A DNA stretch of 52,467 nucleotides from Companilactobacillus musae (GTDB lineage Bacteria > Bacillota > Bacilli > Lactobacillales > Lactobacillaceae), in contig NZ_BIFW01000003.1 of the NCBI RefSeq assembly GCF_003967595.1, forward strand, positions 1 through 52,467. The letters run 5' to 3'. Shown here one piece after another: positions 43,877 through 52,467 of the stretch; positions within the stretch are counted from its first letter, which is position 1; each line of letters opens with the position of its first letter. The notes under the pieces are model-generated. The model searched no databases and was not told where the DNA came from. It worked only from the letters and a program-made list of their open reading frames with translations. The translations under genes and the position numbers were made by a program.

Positions 43877-44218
43877 TTAAAAGAACTCTGATTTCGTATC
43901 ATAACTTGCATAATATAGACCAGTATTACCAGCCTTTTGTGCAATAACACCTAATTCATTAATAATAGATTCCTCTTCTTTAGGAAAATAAATCTTATGA
44001 GCAGGACCCATACTATAAATATAGGAAACTAGCTTACTAATCAAACGCTCTGGATATTTATTGTCCGCAATAGTTTTATTAACTTGTTGCAAAACATCAG
44101 TTATATCTTGAAGGCCCTTATTATCTTGATAGTCATCCCGCTTAATCAATAAATCATATAGTGATTTAATAAGTTCCTTACTTTTTGTTACATCGTGTTC
44201 TTTTTGTTCTGTACTCAT
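43877..44218 (-). CDS. Bacteriocin-immunity-like protein (EntA_Immun type)
   Basis: 113 residues from the ATG at 44218, spaced 9 nt from GGGGG. It is a helical, soluble protein resembling class IIa bacteriocin immunity proteins: a central LIKSLYDLLIKRD and the conserved LISKLVSYIYSMGPAHKIYFPKEE helix-turn. Immunity proteins bind the mannose-PTS/bacteriocin complex to protect the cell. No bacteriocin gene or transporter is near, so it is an orphan, perhaps guarding against neighbours' bacteriocins. Confidence 0.7.
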   Translation of the reverse strand: MSTEQKEHDVTKSKELIKSLYDLLIKRDDYQDNKGLQDITDVLQQVNKTIADNKYPERLISKLVSYIYSMGPAHKIYFPKEEESIINELGVIAQKAGNTGLYYASYDTKSEFF

Positions 44219-44363
44219 TATCATTATCCCCCTTCTATCAACTCTAATATAGTTGTTTGACATTGGGGATTCAAGCTGTTGTTCTAAGACACTTGTTTCT
44301 TTATATTTTAGACATTATGGGCGTTATAACGATGATATTTTCTTCTTAAAATTATTGTAGAAT

Positions 44364-44402
44364 AAAAAAACTATGAGTAAAAATTTTACCCACAGTTTTT
44401 AT
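44364..44402 (-). terminator. Intrinsic terminator of the rhamnose operon
   Basis: AAACTaTGaGTAAAA and TTTTACcCAcAGTTT pair, with A7 on the left giving a T-tract on the minus strand, 11 nt past the rhaD stop. Confidence 0.75.
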
Positions 44403-44412
44403 TTAATATCAA

Positions 44413-45246
44413 TTAGCTATTTACTGGTTCCATTGATAAGAACTTAGGATTTGGTGTAACGCCAAATGATTTAGCCAAGTCTCTAAGATCATCATCAGTA
44501 ATACTTTGAAGAATATTACCACCTTGGCTTTGAATTGCTGTATAGATCATGCAAGCTTTTTCTACAGTTTCAATCAAACCATAAACTTCGTCCATACTAT
44601 CGCCACTAGCAAAGATTCCATGATGTGGCCACATAACAACTCTGAATTCACTCATCTTATCAGCTGTAGCTTGACCAATTTCATTTGTACCTGGTGTCAT
44701 ATAAGGAATGATACCAACACCTTCTGGGAAGACAACCAATGATTCAGCTTGCATCTTCCATAATAGACGACTGACACTAGCCTCATCTAATTCATGTGTG
44801 AATGACAAAGCAACCCAATTTGTTGGATGACAATGCATTACAACACGTTGATCTGAATCAACCTTTTGACGAGAAATATGAGTCATTAAATGTGCTGGGA
44901 ATTCACTTGTAGGTTGTCCGCCATCGTTAAAGCCCCAGAGAAGATCTACGGAATTACCTTCTTCAGTGATACGAACAAGTCCAGTATCACGTTCTGGATA
45001 GTTATGAACATTCTTGAAATAACGTCCTGTTCCTGTAACTAGATAGTATTGTCCAGCTAAGGCTGAGGCATCGAATTTAATAGGAATATTTCTCAATGTT
45101 TCCTTCAAATCATCAAATTGGTCAACTTCTTCTTGTGTTAAACGAAGACTGACATTACCACCATTTCTTTCATCCCAACCATGTTTGTACAATTCGTTGG
45201 TGATTTCACACATTTTTTCTACATACTTAGAATCAATAAATTTCAT
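44413..45246 (-). CDS. rhaD: Rhamnulose-1-phosphate aldolase
   Basis: 277 residues from the ATG at 45246, preceded by AGAGGAAG. A class II zinc aldolase that splits L-rhamnulose 1-phosphate into DHAP and L-lactaldehyde. Seen: [13 protein letters not shown] (substrate loop), [10 protein letters not shown] and PHHGIFASG (zinc histidines), and E in PEGVGI. It is the last gene of the rhamnose operon, 30 nt after rhaA. Confidence 0.94.
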   Translation of the reverse strand: MKFIDSKYVEKMCEITNELYKHGWDERNGGNVSLRLTQEEVDQFDDLKETLRNIPIKFDASALAGQYYLVTGTGRYFKNVHNYPERDTGLVRITEEGNSVDLLWGFNDGGQPTSEFPAHLMTHISRQKVDSDQRVVMHCHPTNWVALSFTHELDEASVSRLLWKMQAESLVVFPEGVGIIPYMTPGTNEIGQATADKMSEFRVVMWPHHGIFASGDSMDEVYGLIETVEKACMIYTAIQSQGGNILQSITDDDLRDLAKSFGVTPNPKFLSMEPVNS

Positions 45247-45276
45247 AATTGTTAAGCTTCCTCTCAACCACTTAGA

Positions 45277-46569
45277 CTATTCAGTCACTAAATTTGAATC
45301 ACGTTTGAATTGAACATCTTTTTCATATTGGTGAATGTTCTCTAACCAATCTGTACCAACTGGTGTGTTATTTTGTAGACAGAATTCATCCCAAACGGCA
45401 CCAAATGGATATGATTTCAATTCTTCTGTTTCAGCCAATCTTGTTGTGAAGTCGAAGTTTTCTTCAGCTTTCTTCAATTGGTCAATAGGTTCCAACATAG
45501 CTTGTAAGAATGCCTTTTGAGTAGCACGTGCACCGATTACCCATGCAGCAACACGGTTAATAGTTGCATCAAAGAAATCAAGTCCAACGTTTGTCTTACT
45601 CAATTCATTATCACGAACTAATGAACGAGCAATACGAATCAATGCATCATCAAAGATAACTACGTGATCACTATCCCAACGTACAGGACGAGATACATGC
45701 AACATCAAACCTTTTCCAAATGGTAGGAAGGCTGAGAATTTATCAGATACATCTTCTGTTGGGTGCCAGTGACCTGCATCAATAGTCCATAGCTTGTTTC
45801 TAGTAATAGCATAATTATTGTAGAAGAGATGTGAACCAACTGTATATGATTCAATACCTGTACCAAATAGCTTACCTTCAAAGGCTTCAATGGTATTTTT
45901 CTCGTCATAATCTTTTTCAATAATTTGATCTAGTGAATCAATTAAACGAAGACGTGGTGTGGCTTTATCAATAGGATTATCTTTGAAGCCATCTGGAATC
46001 CAGAAGTTATTAACTGATTGTTGACCTAATTCCTTACCAAAGTAGTTAGCAATTTCACGACTGATCTTACCATGTTCAATCCAGAAATCACGAACATCTT
46101 TATCAGGGCTTGCTAATGTAAAGTTATTTTTAACCATTGGATGTGAGAAGAATGTTCCATTCATATCTAGGCCAATCTTTTCTTGTTTAGCCCAATCAAC
46201 CCAATACTTGAAGTCTTCAGTACCAATATCATTGATACCTTTCTTTTTGCCATTTGTAACGGCATAAATAGCATGTAGTTGAACTTTATGACTACCAGGG
46301 ATAAGTGAAAGAGCTTCACTTAAATCACTTGTTAATTCATCTGGTGTTCTAGCAATACCAGGATAGTTACCACTAACACCAATACCACCTGTTAATTCTT
46401 GACTAGGGTTTAAGAATCCGTGAATATCATCCCCTTGCCAACAATGAACTGACAACTTAAGTTTTTGAAGATCCTTTAGGACTTGGTCAGTATCAACGCC
46501 AATTTCAGCGTAACGTTCTTTAGCTTCTTTATATGCTTTTTCAACTGTTTCAGTACTTGTCTGTGTCAT
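45277..46569 (-). CDS. rhaA: L-rhamnose isomerase
   Basis: 430 residues, the RhaA size. Interconverts L-rhamnose and L-rhamnulose with Mn. Characteristic segments: SVHCWQGDDIHGF (near residue 36), GGIGVSGNYPG, DMNGTFFSHPM, NFWIPDGFKD and TIDAGHWHPTE, which holds metal ligands. AGGAG lies upstream of the ATG. It is between rhaM and rhaD. Confidence 0.96.
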   Translation of the reverse strand: MTQTSTETVEKAYKEAKERYAEIGVDTDQVLKDLQKLKLSVHCWQGDDIHGFLNPSQELTGGIGVSGNYPGIARTPDELTSDLSEALSLIPGSHKVQLHAIYAVTNGKKKGINDIGTEDFKYWVDWAKQEKIGLDMNGTFFSHPMVKNNFTLASPDKDVRDFWIEHGKISREIANYFGKELGQQSVNNFWIPDGFKDNPIDKATPRLRLIDSLDQIIEKDYDEKNTIEAFEGKLFGTGIESYTVGSHLFYNNYAITRNKLWTIDAGHWHPTEDVSDKFSAFLPFGKGLMLHVSRPVRWDSDHVVIFDDALIRIARSLVRDNELSKTNVGLDFFDATINRVAAWVIGARATQKAFLQAMLEPIDQLKKAEENFDFTTRLAETEELKSYPFGAVWDEFCLQNNTPVGTDWLENIHQYEKDVQFKRDSNLVTE

Positions 46570-46585
46570 TTTTATTACTCCTCCA

Positions 46586-46900
46586 TTAATCTAAGTGAAA
46601 TACTTCATCTAAGTCGACAGTCACAGGACTTTTATCCGGATTAGTATCCATCAATGGTTCCATGTAAGCCCACCATTTTTTAGCTGCATCTGTTTTAGCA
46701 ATATCATTGTATTTTTGAATATTGTCTACTTCCAAGTAGGCAAACAACTCGCCATTATCTTTATTAAGATAAATTGAATAATTATGTGCCCCAGCTTCTT
46801 TCAAAGCTTGATGCATTTCAGGAAAAAGATTGTTATGTCTTTTGGCATATTCTTCATATGCATCTTTATGTAAGTACATAATCTGCGCTAATCTTTTCAT
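46586..46900 (-). CDS. rhaM: L-rhamnose mutarotase
   Basis: 104 residues. Interconverts the alpha and beta anomers of L-rhamnose so that RhaA gets its preferred form. Seen: YLHKDAYEEYAKRHNNLFPEMHQALKEAGAHNYSIYLN and the C-terminal KKWWAYMEPLMDTN. These place the His and Trp-Trp of the family. It overlaps the rhaB end by 4 nt. Confidence 0.95.
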   Translation of the reverse strand: MKRLAQIMYLHKDAYEEYAKRHNNLFPEMHQALKEAGAHNYSIYLNKDNGELFAYLEVDNIQKYNDIAKTDAAKKWWAYMEPLMDTNPDKSPVTVDLDEVFHLD

Positions 46901-48369
46901 TGAACTGTCACTCTCCCTTTATTTTCAAGAAACTCTTGATAACGTTGTAAGGTATTACCATACTTATCTGATTCAGGCTTGAAAGTCTTGATTTCAAAGG
47001 AGTCATGAATCATCTTCCGACCATCAGCAATGTTATTGATATCATTCTTAGTAATCATTTGTACAATCAGATTACCAATTGCTGTTGCTTCACCCGGCCC
47101 TGCATAAACCTCTATATTTGATAGAGTACTTGTTAACTGATTCAATAATTTAACGTTTGAACCACCACCGACAATATTGAGTGACTCAAGTTTATAGCCC
47201 AAAATCTTATCTAACTTTTGAATTTCGTTTGCATAATACAAAGCTAAGTTAGAATAGATAGCCATTGCTAATTCTCCCGGTGTTTCAGGAACCGTCTGTT
47301 CAGTTTCTTTGCAATACGTTTGAATTTCTTGAATCATGCTGCCAGGATTAGTAAATCTCTCATCATTAACATCCATAAATTGTTGGAAAGGTTTAACTTG
47401 TTGAGCTAATTCGGCTAAATCTGAAAAACTATATTCATCATTGAGTTCTCTCTTAACACATTGAATCATCCAGAGTCCCATAATATTCTTTAAGAATCTA
47501 TAGGTACCATAGGCACCCCATTCATTGGTATAGTTTTCTTTAAACGCCATCTCACCGTTCTCAGGAACATTTAGTTCAGTCCCTAATAATGACCAAGTTC
47601 CAGAACTCAAGTAAGCCCAATGATCATTTTCTCCGGGTGCTCCCAACACGGCAGATGCTGTATCATGAGTAGCAACAGTAACAACTTCTGTCTCAGGTAA
47701 ATCAAACTCCTTATGCCACTTATGACGAATATTGCCTAAAATTGTTCCTGATTCAACCAAACGTGGGAACTGATCTTGCGATACATTAACTTTGTCTAAT
47801 AGATTTTTATCAAATAATCCTTCACGTAAATTTAACATTTGAGTAGTTGACGCATTAGTAACTTCTGTTACCGCATTTCCTGTTAAAACATACCCAATGT
47901 AATCAGGAATCATCATGATCTTATCAGTCTTTTCAAGATCATCTTTACTTTCTTCATACAATTGATAAAGAGTATTGAAATTAAGAAATTGAATTCCTGT
48001 CTTCTTGTAGATATAGCTCTTAGGTAAATCTGATGTGAGTTCTTTCATCGCATCTTTTGTTCTTGCATCACGGTAACTAATTGGATCTTGAATCTTCTTA
48101 CCATCCATTCCTACAAGAACATAGTCAACTGCCCAAGTATCAATTCCCAGCACAACATCTTCATAACCAGCAGCTTTAATTTTTTCAAGTCCTAGAAAAA
48201 TTTCATGAATAATTGAATCAATATTCCAACGATCATGACCGTTTTCCATAGTAAAACCATTTTTAAAACGATACATTTCTTTTAATTGAAGTTTCTTACT
48301 TTCTATCGTCCCTAACATTAAACGACCACTTGAAGCTCCAATATCAACAGCAACGTAAGATTTAGTCAT
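46897..48369 (-). CDS. rhaB: Rhamnulokinase
   Basis: 490 residues of the FGGY kinase family. It phosphorylates L-rhamnulose at C1 with ATP. N-terminal VAVDIGASSGRLMLG is the ATP phosphate loop; GIDTWAVDYVL contains the catalytic Asp region; GGGSNVKLLNQLTS is the C-terminal FGGY-type ATP-binding segment. It starts 2 nt after the transporter gene and overlaps rhaM. Confidence 0.95.
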   Translation of the reverse strand: MTKSYVAVDIGASSGRLMLGTIESKKLQLKEMYRFKNGFTMENGHDRWNIDSIIHEIFLGLEKIKAAGYEDVVLGIDTWAVDYVLVGMDGKKIQDPISYRDARTKDAMKELTSDLPKSYIYKKTGIQFLNFNTLYQLYEESKDDLEKTDKIMMIPDYIGYVLTGNAVTEVTNASTTQMLNLREGLFDKNLLDKVNVSQDQFPRLVESGTILGNIRHKWHKEFDLPETEVVTVATHDTASAVLGAPGENDHWAYLSSGTWSLLGTELNVPENGEMAFKENYTNEWGAYGTYRFLKNIMGLWMIQCVKRELNDEYSFSDLAELAQQVKPFQQFMDVNDERFTNPGSMIQEIQTYCKETEQTVPETPGELAMAIYSNLALYYANEIQKLDKILGYKLESLNIVGGGSNVKLLNQLTSTLSNIEVYAGPGEATAIGNLIVQMITKNDINNIADGRKMIHDSFEIKTFKPESDKYGNTLQRYQEFLENKGRVTVQ

Positions 48370-48371
48370 AT

Positions 48372-49685
48372 CTAAGCCTCTTTTCCACTAGTTGTATTAG
48401 TAACGGAGTTATTAACTTTTTTACCTTCACCGTGATATCTTTCATTAGTAATTTCATCCAATGATTTACCACGAGTTTGTGGTGTCCAAATAGTACCAAT
48501 AACTAACGAAATTAATAACAAACCAATCATGAACATTCCTGCTGTCTTAAAGCCCATTGTTGACAAAACAGTTGGAAAGATAATTGACCAAACACCGGCT
48601 GATGCACGAACAACGAAAAACATGACACCTTGTGAACCTGCACGATACTTAGTTGGAAATAACTCAGTAGCCCACAAAGCGTACCAAGCTTGAGCACCAA
48701 TACCTGCTGAAACACCCCAGAGAATAACGAATAGCCAAAGGCTGGTCCAACTCATTCCCATGAATGTCAATACTATCCATGAAGCAGCACTCATAGCTCC
48801 GCCAACAAAGAAGAAGATTCTGTGATTTACTTTATCTCCGTACTTTGCAAATCCAAAGTATGTGGCAATGGCAGTGAATATCCAAAGAATTGCTTGCAAC
48901 AAGTTAGCTTGCATGTTTGTTAAACCACCTGCTGTTTCGTATACATATGGCATGAAGAATCCCATTGCTCCAGCAACCAAATTCCAAAACATATATACAC
49001 CAATCAAAAATAGAATAGATTTAACACTTACTGAACTTGAAAATAGGTCTCTGTAAGGATGTGGTTTTTCACCTGTCATTTTCTCCTTAGCTTTTTGTTT
49101 TTCCCAGTCTTCTGATTCATGCAATTTTCTTTGTAGATTCCATGCAATAAGAGCAACTACAAATAAAATTCCAAATAAAATACGATTTCCTAATAATTTC
49201 AATGGTGAAAATACAACACCAAGAATAAAGATTAATGCTGGTCCCATTGACCATGCAAACTGTGATATACCGATATTCTTAGCTCTATCATTACTTTCAG
49301 ATGTTTCTGAAATATATGTCCAAGATGCTGGAACACCAGCACCTACAGCTATTCCTGTAATGGTAAATCCTAGCAATAACATTGGAAAATTCATTGAAAA
49401 TGCAACAATCAAAGTTCCCAACATATAGATCAACATGTCATAGGTATAAATGATTTTACGACCATACTTATCAGACAAATGACCACCAAACAAAGCACCA
49501 ATTGCAGCTCCGAATGCATTAGCACTCAAAGCTCCCAACAATCCAACTTGGAAACTATTGAGGTTAAATTGACTTGTCCATAAAGTCAATCCACTGGCTC
49601 CCGCAACAATACATCCTGAGTCAAGAAAGTTAGTAAGTGAAACTGCAAAAGTGGATTTCAACGAACTACTTTTTTTATTACTCAT
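48372..49685 (-). CDS. MFS sugar transporter, probable L-rhamnose uptake
   Basis: 437 residues with 12 membrane segments. Sugar-porter marks: GGHLSDKYGRKIIY between segments 2 and 3, the matching second-half loop, and TRGKSLDEITNERY after the last segment (PETKG-like). It is the first gene of the rhamnose operon with rhaB 2 nt behind, so L-rhamnose or its oligosaccharides are the likely substrates. Expression is probably activated by the divergent AraC-type protein and limited by CcpA at the two cre sites. Confidence 0.85.
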   Translation of the reverse strand: MSNKKSSSLKSTFAVSLTNFLDSGCIVAGASGLTLWTSQFNLNSFQVGLLGALSANAFGAAIGALFGGHLSDKYGRKIIYTYDMLIYMLGTLIVAFSMNFPMLLLGFTITGIAVGAGVPASWTYISETSESNDRAKNIGISQFAWSMGPALIFILGVVFSPLKLLGNRILFGILFVVALIAWNLQRKLHESEDWEKQKAKEKMTGEKPHPYRDLFSSSVSVKSILFLIGVYMFWNLVAGAMGFFMPYVYETAGGLTNMQANLLQAILWIFTAIATYFGFAKYGDKVNHRIFFFVGGAMSAASWIVLTFMGMSWTSLWLFVILWGVSAGIGAQAWYALWATELFPTKYRAGSQGVMFFVVRASAGVWSIIFPTVLSTMGFKTAGMFMIGLLLISLVIGTIWTPQTRGKSLDEITNERYHGEGKKVNNSVTNTTSGKEA

Positions 49686-49711
49686 AAGTACACCTCACTG
49701 TCTTACTTTTA

Positions 49712-49757
49712 AGTAAGCGCTAACATCAACTTACAGTTACTAATATAAGCGTTTACA
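49712..49757. promoter_or_regulatory. Two cre (CcpA) sites in the rhamnose regulatory region
   Basis: AGTAAGCGCTAACA (49712-49725) and TATAAGCGTTTACA (49744-49757) each match the cre consensus TGWAANCGNTNWCA with one mismatch. They lie between the divergent transporter and regulator genes, so glucose would repress both. Confidence 0.75.
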
Positions 49758-49817
49758 TTATGTGGTACAATGTCATCAGATTATATAATTAGTAACATAT
49801 TCACAGGAGGGGATTTC

Positions 49818-50789
49818 TTGAACCCTAGAGTATTAATGCGTCTAAAACAACATGAACTCATTGAAATTGAACAGTTAAAAAATGGTCGTCACATTGTTGA
49901 TATCCCCAAAGAGGCCATATATAACAATAAAAAAATATCAAATAATAAAGTAATTAATAATTATTTTTTTAGAAATCGCGATGTTTATATTAGCAAGCAT
50001 CCACGTTTTGCTCCTTATCCCACTCATTCTCACCAATTTTTAGAAATTAATTATATGTTAAATGGATCATGTGACCAAATTGTGGACAACAAAAAAATAC
50101 ATCTAAATCAAGGGGATTTGTTACTCCTCGATGTTGGATGTACTCATTCTATTGATCGCTTAAATGAAAATGACATTTTAATTAATTTACTATTTCGAGA
50201 TCAAACTATTGGTATTGATTTCTTAGATGAAATGAGACGTAGCGATTCTATATTATATGATTTTCTTTTAAAACAGGCCTCTGGACAAAGAACCTCAATT
50301 CATTACATTATCTTTAGAAATAATATAGATAATGACATTCGATATACTATGGAAGATGTTATTACTGAATATTATTCTAAACGTGAATTTTCAAATACAA
50401 TCATCAAAAATTATTTACAAATTTTACTAACAAAATTAGTAAGACATTATCGTGTTCCCATGGAAAGAAAAGATCCTAAACAGCAATTAATTGTAAGAAT
50501 CTTAAAAAACATCTCCACCGACTATAGAAATATCTCACTAGAGGACTTAGCAAAAAAGTATGGTTATAACAAAAATTATTTAAGTAATTTTATAAAAAAA
50601 GAAACTGGTAAGACTTTTAGCAACTTCCTATTACGCCAACGTCTTATTCAAGCTCATAGTTTAATTACCTCAACCTCAATGCCTATTTCTGAAATCATTA
50701 ATGAAGTTGGTATGAAAAATAAAACTGACTTTTATAAAAAATATAAAAAATTTTATTTATCGACCCCTAGTTCAGACAGAAATAAATAA
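49818..50789 (+). CDS. AraC-family transcriptional regulator of rhamnose genes
   Basis: 323 residues from TTG at 49818, which has AGGAGGGG 5 nt upstream; the ATG at 49770 has no RBS. An N-terminal cupin sensor contains YPTHSHQFLEINYMLNGSCDQIVDN and LNQGDLLLLDVGCTHSI. Two C-terminal helix-turn-helices hold ISLEDLAKKYGYNKNYLSNFIKKETGKTFSNFLLRQRLIQA and ISEIINEVGMKNKTDFYKKYKKFY. It faces the rhamnose operon and is its likely activator with L-rhamnose as effector. Confidence 0.85.
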   Translation: MNPRVLMRLKQHELIEIEQLKNGRHIVDIPKEAIYNNKKISNNKVINNYFFRNRDVYISKHPRFAPYPTHSHQFLEINYMLNGSCDQIVDNKKIHLNQGDLLLLDVGCTHSIDRLNENDILINLLFRDQTIGIDFLDEMRRSDSILYDFLLKQASGQRTSIHYIIFRNNIDNDIRYTMEDVITEYYSKREFSNTIIKNYLQILLTKLVRHYRVPMERKDPKQQLIVRILKNISTDYRNISLEDLAKKYGYNKNYLSNFIKKETGKTFSNFLLRQRLIQAHSLITSTSMPISEIINEVGMKNKTDFYKKYKKFYLSTPSSDRNK

Positions 50790-50790
50790 T

Positions 50791-51129
50791 CTATTGATCC
50801 TTTTCTATTTCAATTGCTAAAGCTCCGAATTTCTTTTCTTTTTCACGAGAATATATCTCAGTATTTTCACGATCCAATTCAGCGACTGTTTCTTCTTCCG
50901 GACTGCCAATTATAGAACCCGAATATTTTTGAAATAAATCTTTAAATGTTGGAAATACTTCTAGTTTTAAAACTGTCGTAATTAACTCTTGCTTTGTTTC
51001 CAGATCCGTAAAAGTAATCTTGTCTCCTACTTTCAATTTTGATCTCTTATTATCGTTCAACCTAATTTCAATCTTTTTAGTACCATTTTTCATCGCCAAA
51101 AAAGGTTGATGATTTAAGTGCATTTCCAT
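50791..51129 (-). CDS. ASCH-domain protein
   Basis: 112 residues that make up a single ASCH (PUA-like) domain. Seen: HLNHQPFLAMKNGTKKIEIRLNDNKRSKLKVGDKITFTD, with the K..E.R motif around the pocket, and a later FPTFKDLF...YG-like segment. Related small proteins (YqfB) are amidohydrolases on N4-acetylcytidine or bind RNA; the activity here is unproven. AAGGAAG lies upstream of the ATG. It ends 1 nt from the convergent AraC gene. Confidence 0.82.
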   Translation of the reverse strand: MEMHLNHQPFLAMKNGTKKIEIRLNDNKRSKLKVGDKITFTDLETKQELITTVLKLEVFPTFKDLFQKYSGSIIGSPEEETVAELDRENTEIYSREKEKKFGALAIEIEKDQ

Positions 51130-51221
51130 AAATTTTACTTCCTTTTTAATTTTTAGAAATTATAACTCCTATAAATACTATAATTATGTATTATATAGTA
51201 GAAACAAGATGGGGGAACATT

Positions 51222-52467
51222 ATGGGGATACTTTCAGAATTTCGACAACAAAATCATAATTTTTGGCGTTATTTTTGGAAATACAGTCAAATAATTATTT
51301 TAATTCAATTAATCATTCATTTCATTTTAATTCCAATTCTAAGCTTCTTAGCTAACGGAATTAACTATTTAGGTAATGTTAACTACGTTTCTTATACTAA
51401 CGCGTTAGAACTAATAACACACAAGCCATTGGTGGTTCTAGGGCTGATAATAGTCTTGCTTATTCTATTATTACTAGTCTTTGCCCAGTTCACTTTATTA
51501 TTAGTTAGCTTTCAAGCTATTAAATCACATGCTAACCTGAGCTGGTGGGATTATCTCAAGAGCGTCAGTAAAAATCTCTTTGGATTACCATTTAAAGCAT
51601 TTGGTTTCTTCCTATTATATTTCTTAATTATTACACCCTTTGGGAGCTTGGGATTATCTTCAACTCTATTGAGCAAAGTTAAGATTCCTCAATTCATTTT
51701 AGATTGGCTTTTTCAGGAACATCTACCCTTAGGGATTCTTTTGATTATTGCTTATATAATTATTCTATACATTGGTATTCGCTGGATTTTAGTATTACCT
51801 TCAATGATTTTTGAAAATAAGTCTATTAGAACTTCAATTCAACATAGTTGGAATAAAACACGCGGAAAATCTCTTTATTATCTAGGTATATTCCTTGTCC
51901 TATTAGCCGCCGTCTCAATATTTATAACCGTCACAACTAGTATTTTAATTATCCTACAACATGTTATTGATCAAGTTAGTTTCCTTAAAACCATCGATTT
52001 TCCTATGGCTGTCATCAACATGACCATTATTCAACTACTTAATTACATTAGTGGTATCTATGCTTCTGGAATGGCAATTCTAATCATTCTTAGTGAGACT
52101 AACACCAATTATTTTTATCCACGTCAAAAACATCATTCACATAAATGGTTCTGGGGAATTTTAGGAACTGTCGTTATTGTCAGTTTTATTAGTTATGATA
52201 TAACTTATTTCAATAATTGGTTGCTAGAACCACCATTAACAATATCTCATCGTGGGGTTGACGATGGCAATGGCATTCAAAACACAATTGAATCTCTCAA
52301 CGCCACATCAAAAGAGAAGCCCGATTATATTGAAATGGATGTTCAGGAAACAAAAGACCATAAATTCGTCGTTTATCATGATAATACGCTCAAAGGTTTA
52401 GCCAATATTAATAAAAAACCTAGCCAAATGACTTTAAACGAATTAACCAATGTAGAGATACATGAGA
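51222..52467 (+). CDS. Membrane glycerophosphodiester phosphodiesterase (3' end outside window)
   Basis: 415 codons are visible from the ATG at 51222 (GGGGG upstream) without a stop before the window edge. About seven or eight membrane segments span residues 15-325, as in the GDPD membrane domain. The catalytic domain then begins with SHRG (His) around residues 340-350, followed by NTIESL and EMDVQETKDHKFVVYHD, the metal-binding E-x-D and His-Asp of the family. It hydrolyses glycerophosphodiesters, possibly from lipoteichoic acid or lipids, at the membrane surface. Partial gene. Confidence 0.87.
   Translation, partial: MGILSEFRQQNHNFWRYFWKYSQIIILIQLIIHFILIPILSFLANGINYLGNVNYVSYTNALELITHKPLVVLGLIIVLLILLLLVFAQFTLLLVSFQAIKSHANLSWWDYLKSVSKNLFGLPFKAFGFFLLYFLIITPFGSLGLSSTLLSKVKIPQFILDWLFQEHLPLGILLIIAYIIILYIGIRWILVLPSMIFENKSIRTSIQHSWNKTRGKSLYYLGIFLVLLAAVSIFITVTTSILIILQHVIDQVSFLKTIDFPMAVINMTIIQLLNYISGIYASGMAILIILSETNTNYFYPRQKHHSHKWFWGILGTVVIVSFISYDITYFNNWLLEPPLTISHRGVDDGNGIQNTIESLNATSKEKPDYIEMDVQETKDHKFVVYHDNTLKGLANINKKPSQMTLNELTNVEIHE

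Overview
The window is low-GC Firmicute DNA that fits a member of the Lactobacillaceae. The signs are tandem D-lactate-type dehydrogenases, a WxL-domain surface protein, an SLAP-repeat surface protein, the complete walRKHIJ-htrA-rlmH cluster in its usual Lactobacillales order, T-box control of a methionine gene, CcpA (cre) sites and frequent TTG starts. The Companilactobacillus (former L. farciminis/alimentarius) group is my guess from gene content only. No transposase, phage gene, CRISPR array or rRNA was seen. There is one tRNA, tRNA-Lys(CTT).

Layout. 1-9250 (mostly + strand): a truncated structured region, a greA paralogue, an EamA exporter, two D-2-hydroxyacid dehydrogenases, a lectin-like WxL protein, a Met-type T-box with a MetE-like methyltransferase, a 22-codon peptide ORF and a YxeA-like exported protein. 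9285-18302: small metabolic and resistance genes. These are MarR/GNAT divergent from an MFS pump with a mirrored operator, a 44-aa basic protein, a second MFS pump, an aldo/keto reductase, a TIM-barrel protein, an NAD(P)-binding protein, and a MarR plus nucleoside hydrolase pair. 18437-28344 (all - strand): SLAP surface protein, rlmH, htrA, walJ, walI, walH, walK, walR. A cluster of DnaA boxes lies between rlmH and htrA, as might be expected in this usually origin-proximal region. 28750-36583: tRNA-Lys, an unknown protein coupled to fthC, a redox/MarR group, a CPA1 antiporter and mmuM. 36691-44218: mmuP, a GtrA-like protein, a small membrane peptide, a copper module (two cupredoxins and a P1B ATPase behind cop boxes), a pentapeptide-repeat protein, a DapE-like peptidase and an orphan bacteriocin-immunity-like protein. 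44413-50789: a full L-rhamnose catabolic operon with a divergent AraC regulator and two cre sites. 50791-52467: an ASCH protein and a membrane glycerophosphodiester phosphodiesterase cut by the window end.

How parts work together. Methionine/homocysteine methylation occurs twice: a T-box-controlled MetE-like enzyme, and the divergent mmuM/mmuP pair for S-methylmethionine uptake and use. The wal cluster runs envelope homeostasis. The copper module is probably derepressed by a CopY-type repressor that is not in the window. The rhamnose operon has transport, mutarotation, isomerisation, phosphorylation and aldol cleavage.

The most unusual signal is a three-copy, about 105-162 nt structured intergenic element (13664-13822, 22447-22608, 28424-28528). 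It has a long conserved outer stem, an invariant core and interchangeable inner hairpins. All three copies sit in the same orientation about 80-110 nt upstream of minus-strand genes (an MFS pump, htrA, walR). Other points worth attention are the DnaA-box cluster, a short ORF ending in WW, an intrinsic-terminator-like hairpin between walR and walK, a MetE-like enzyme lacking one expected zinc cysteine, and a non-AUG start for fthC.
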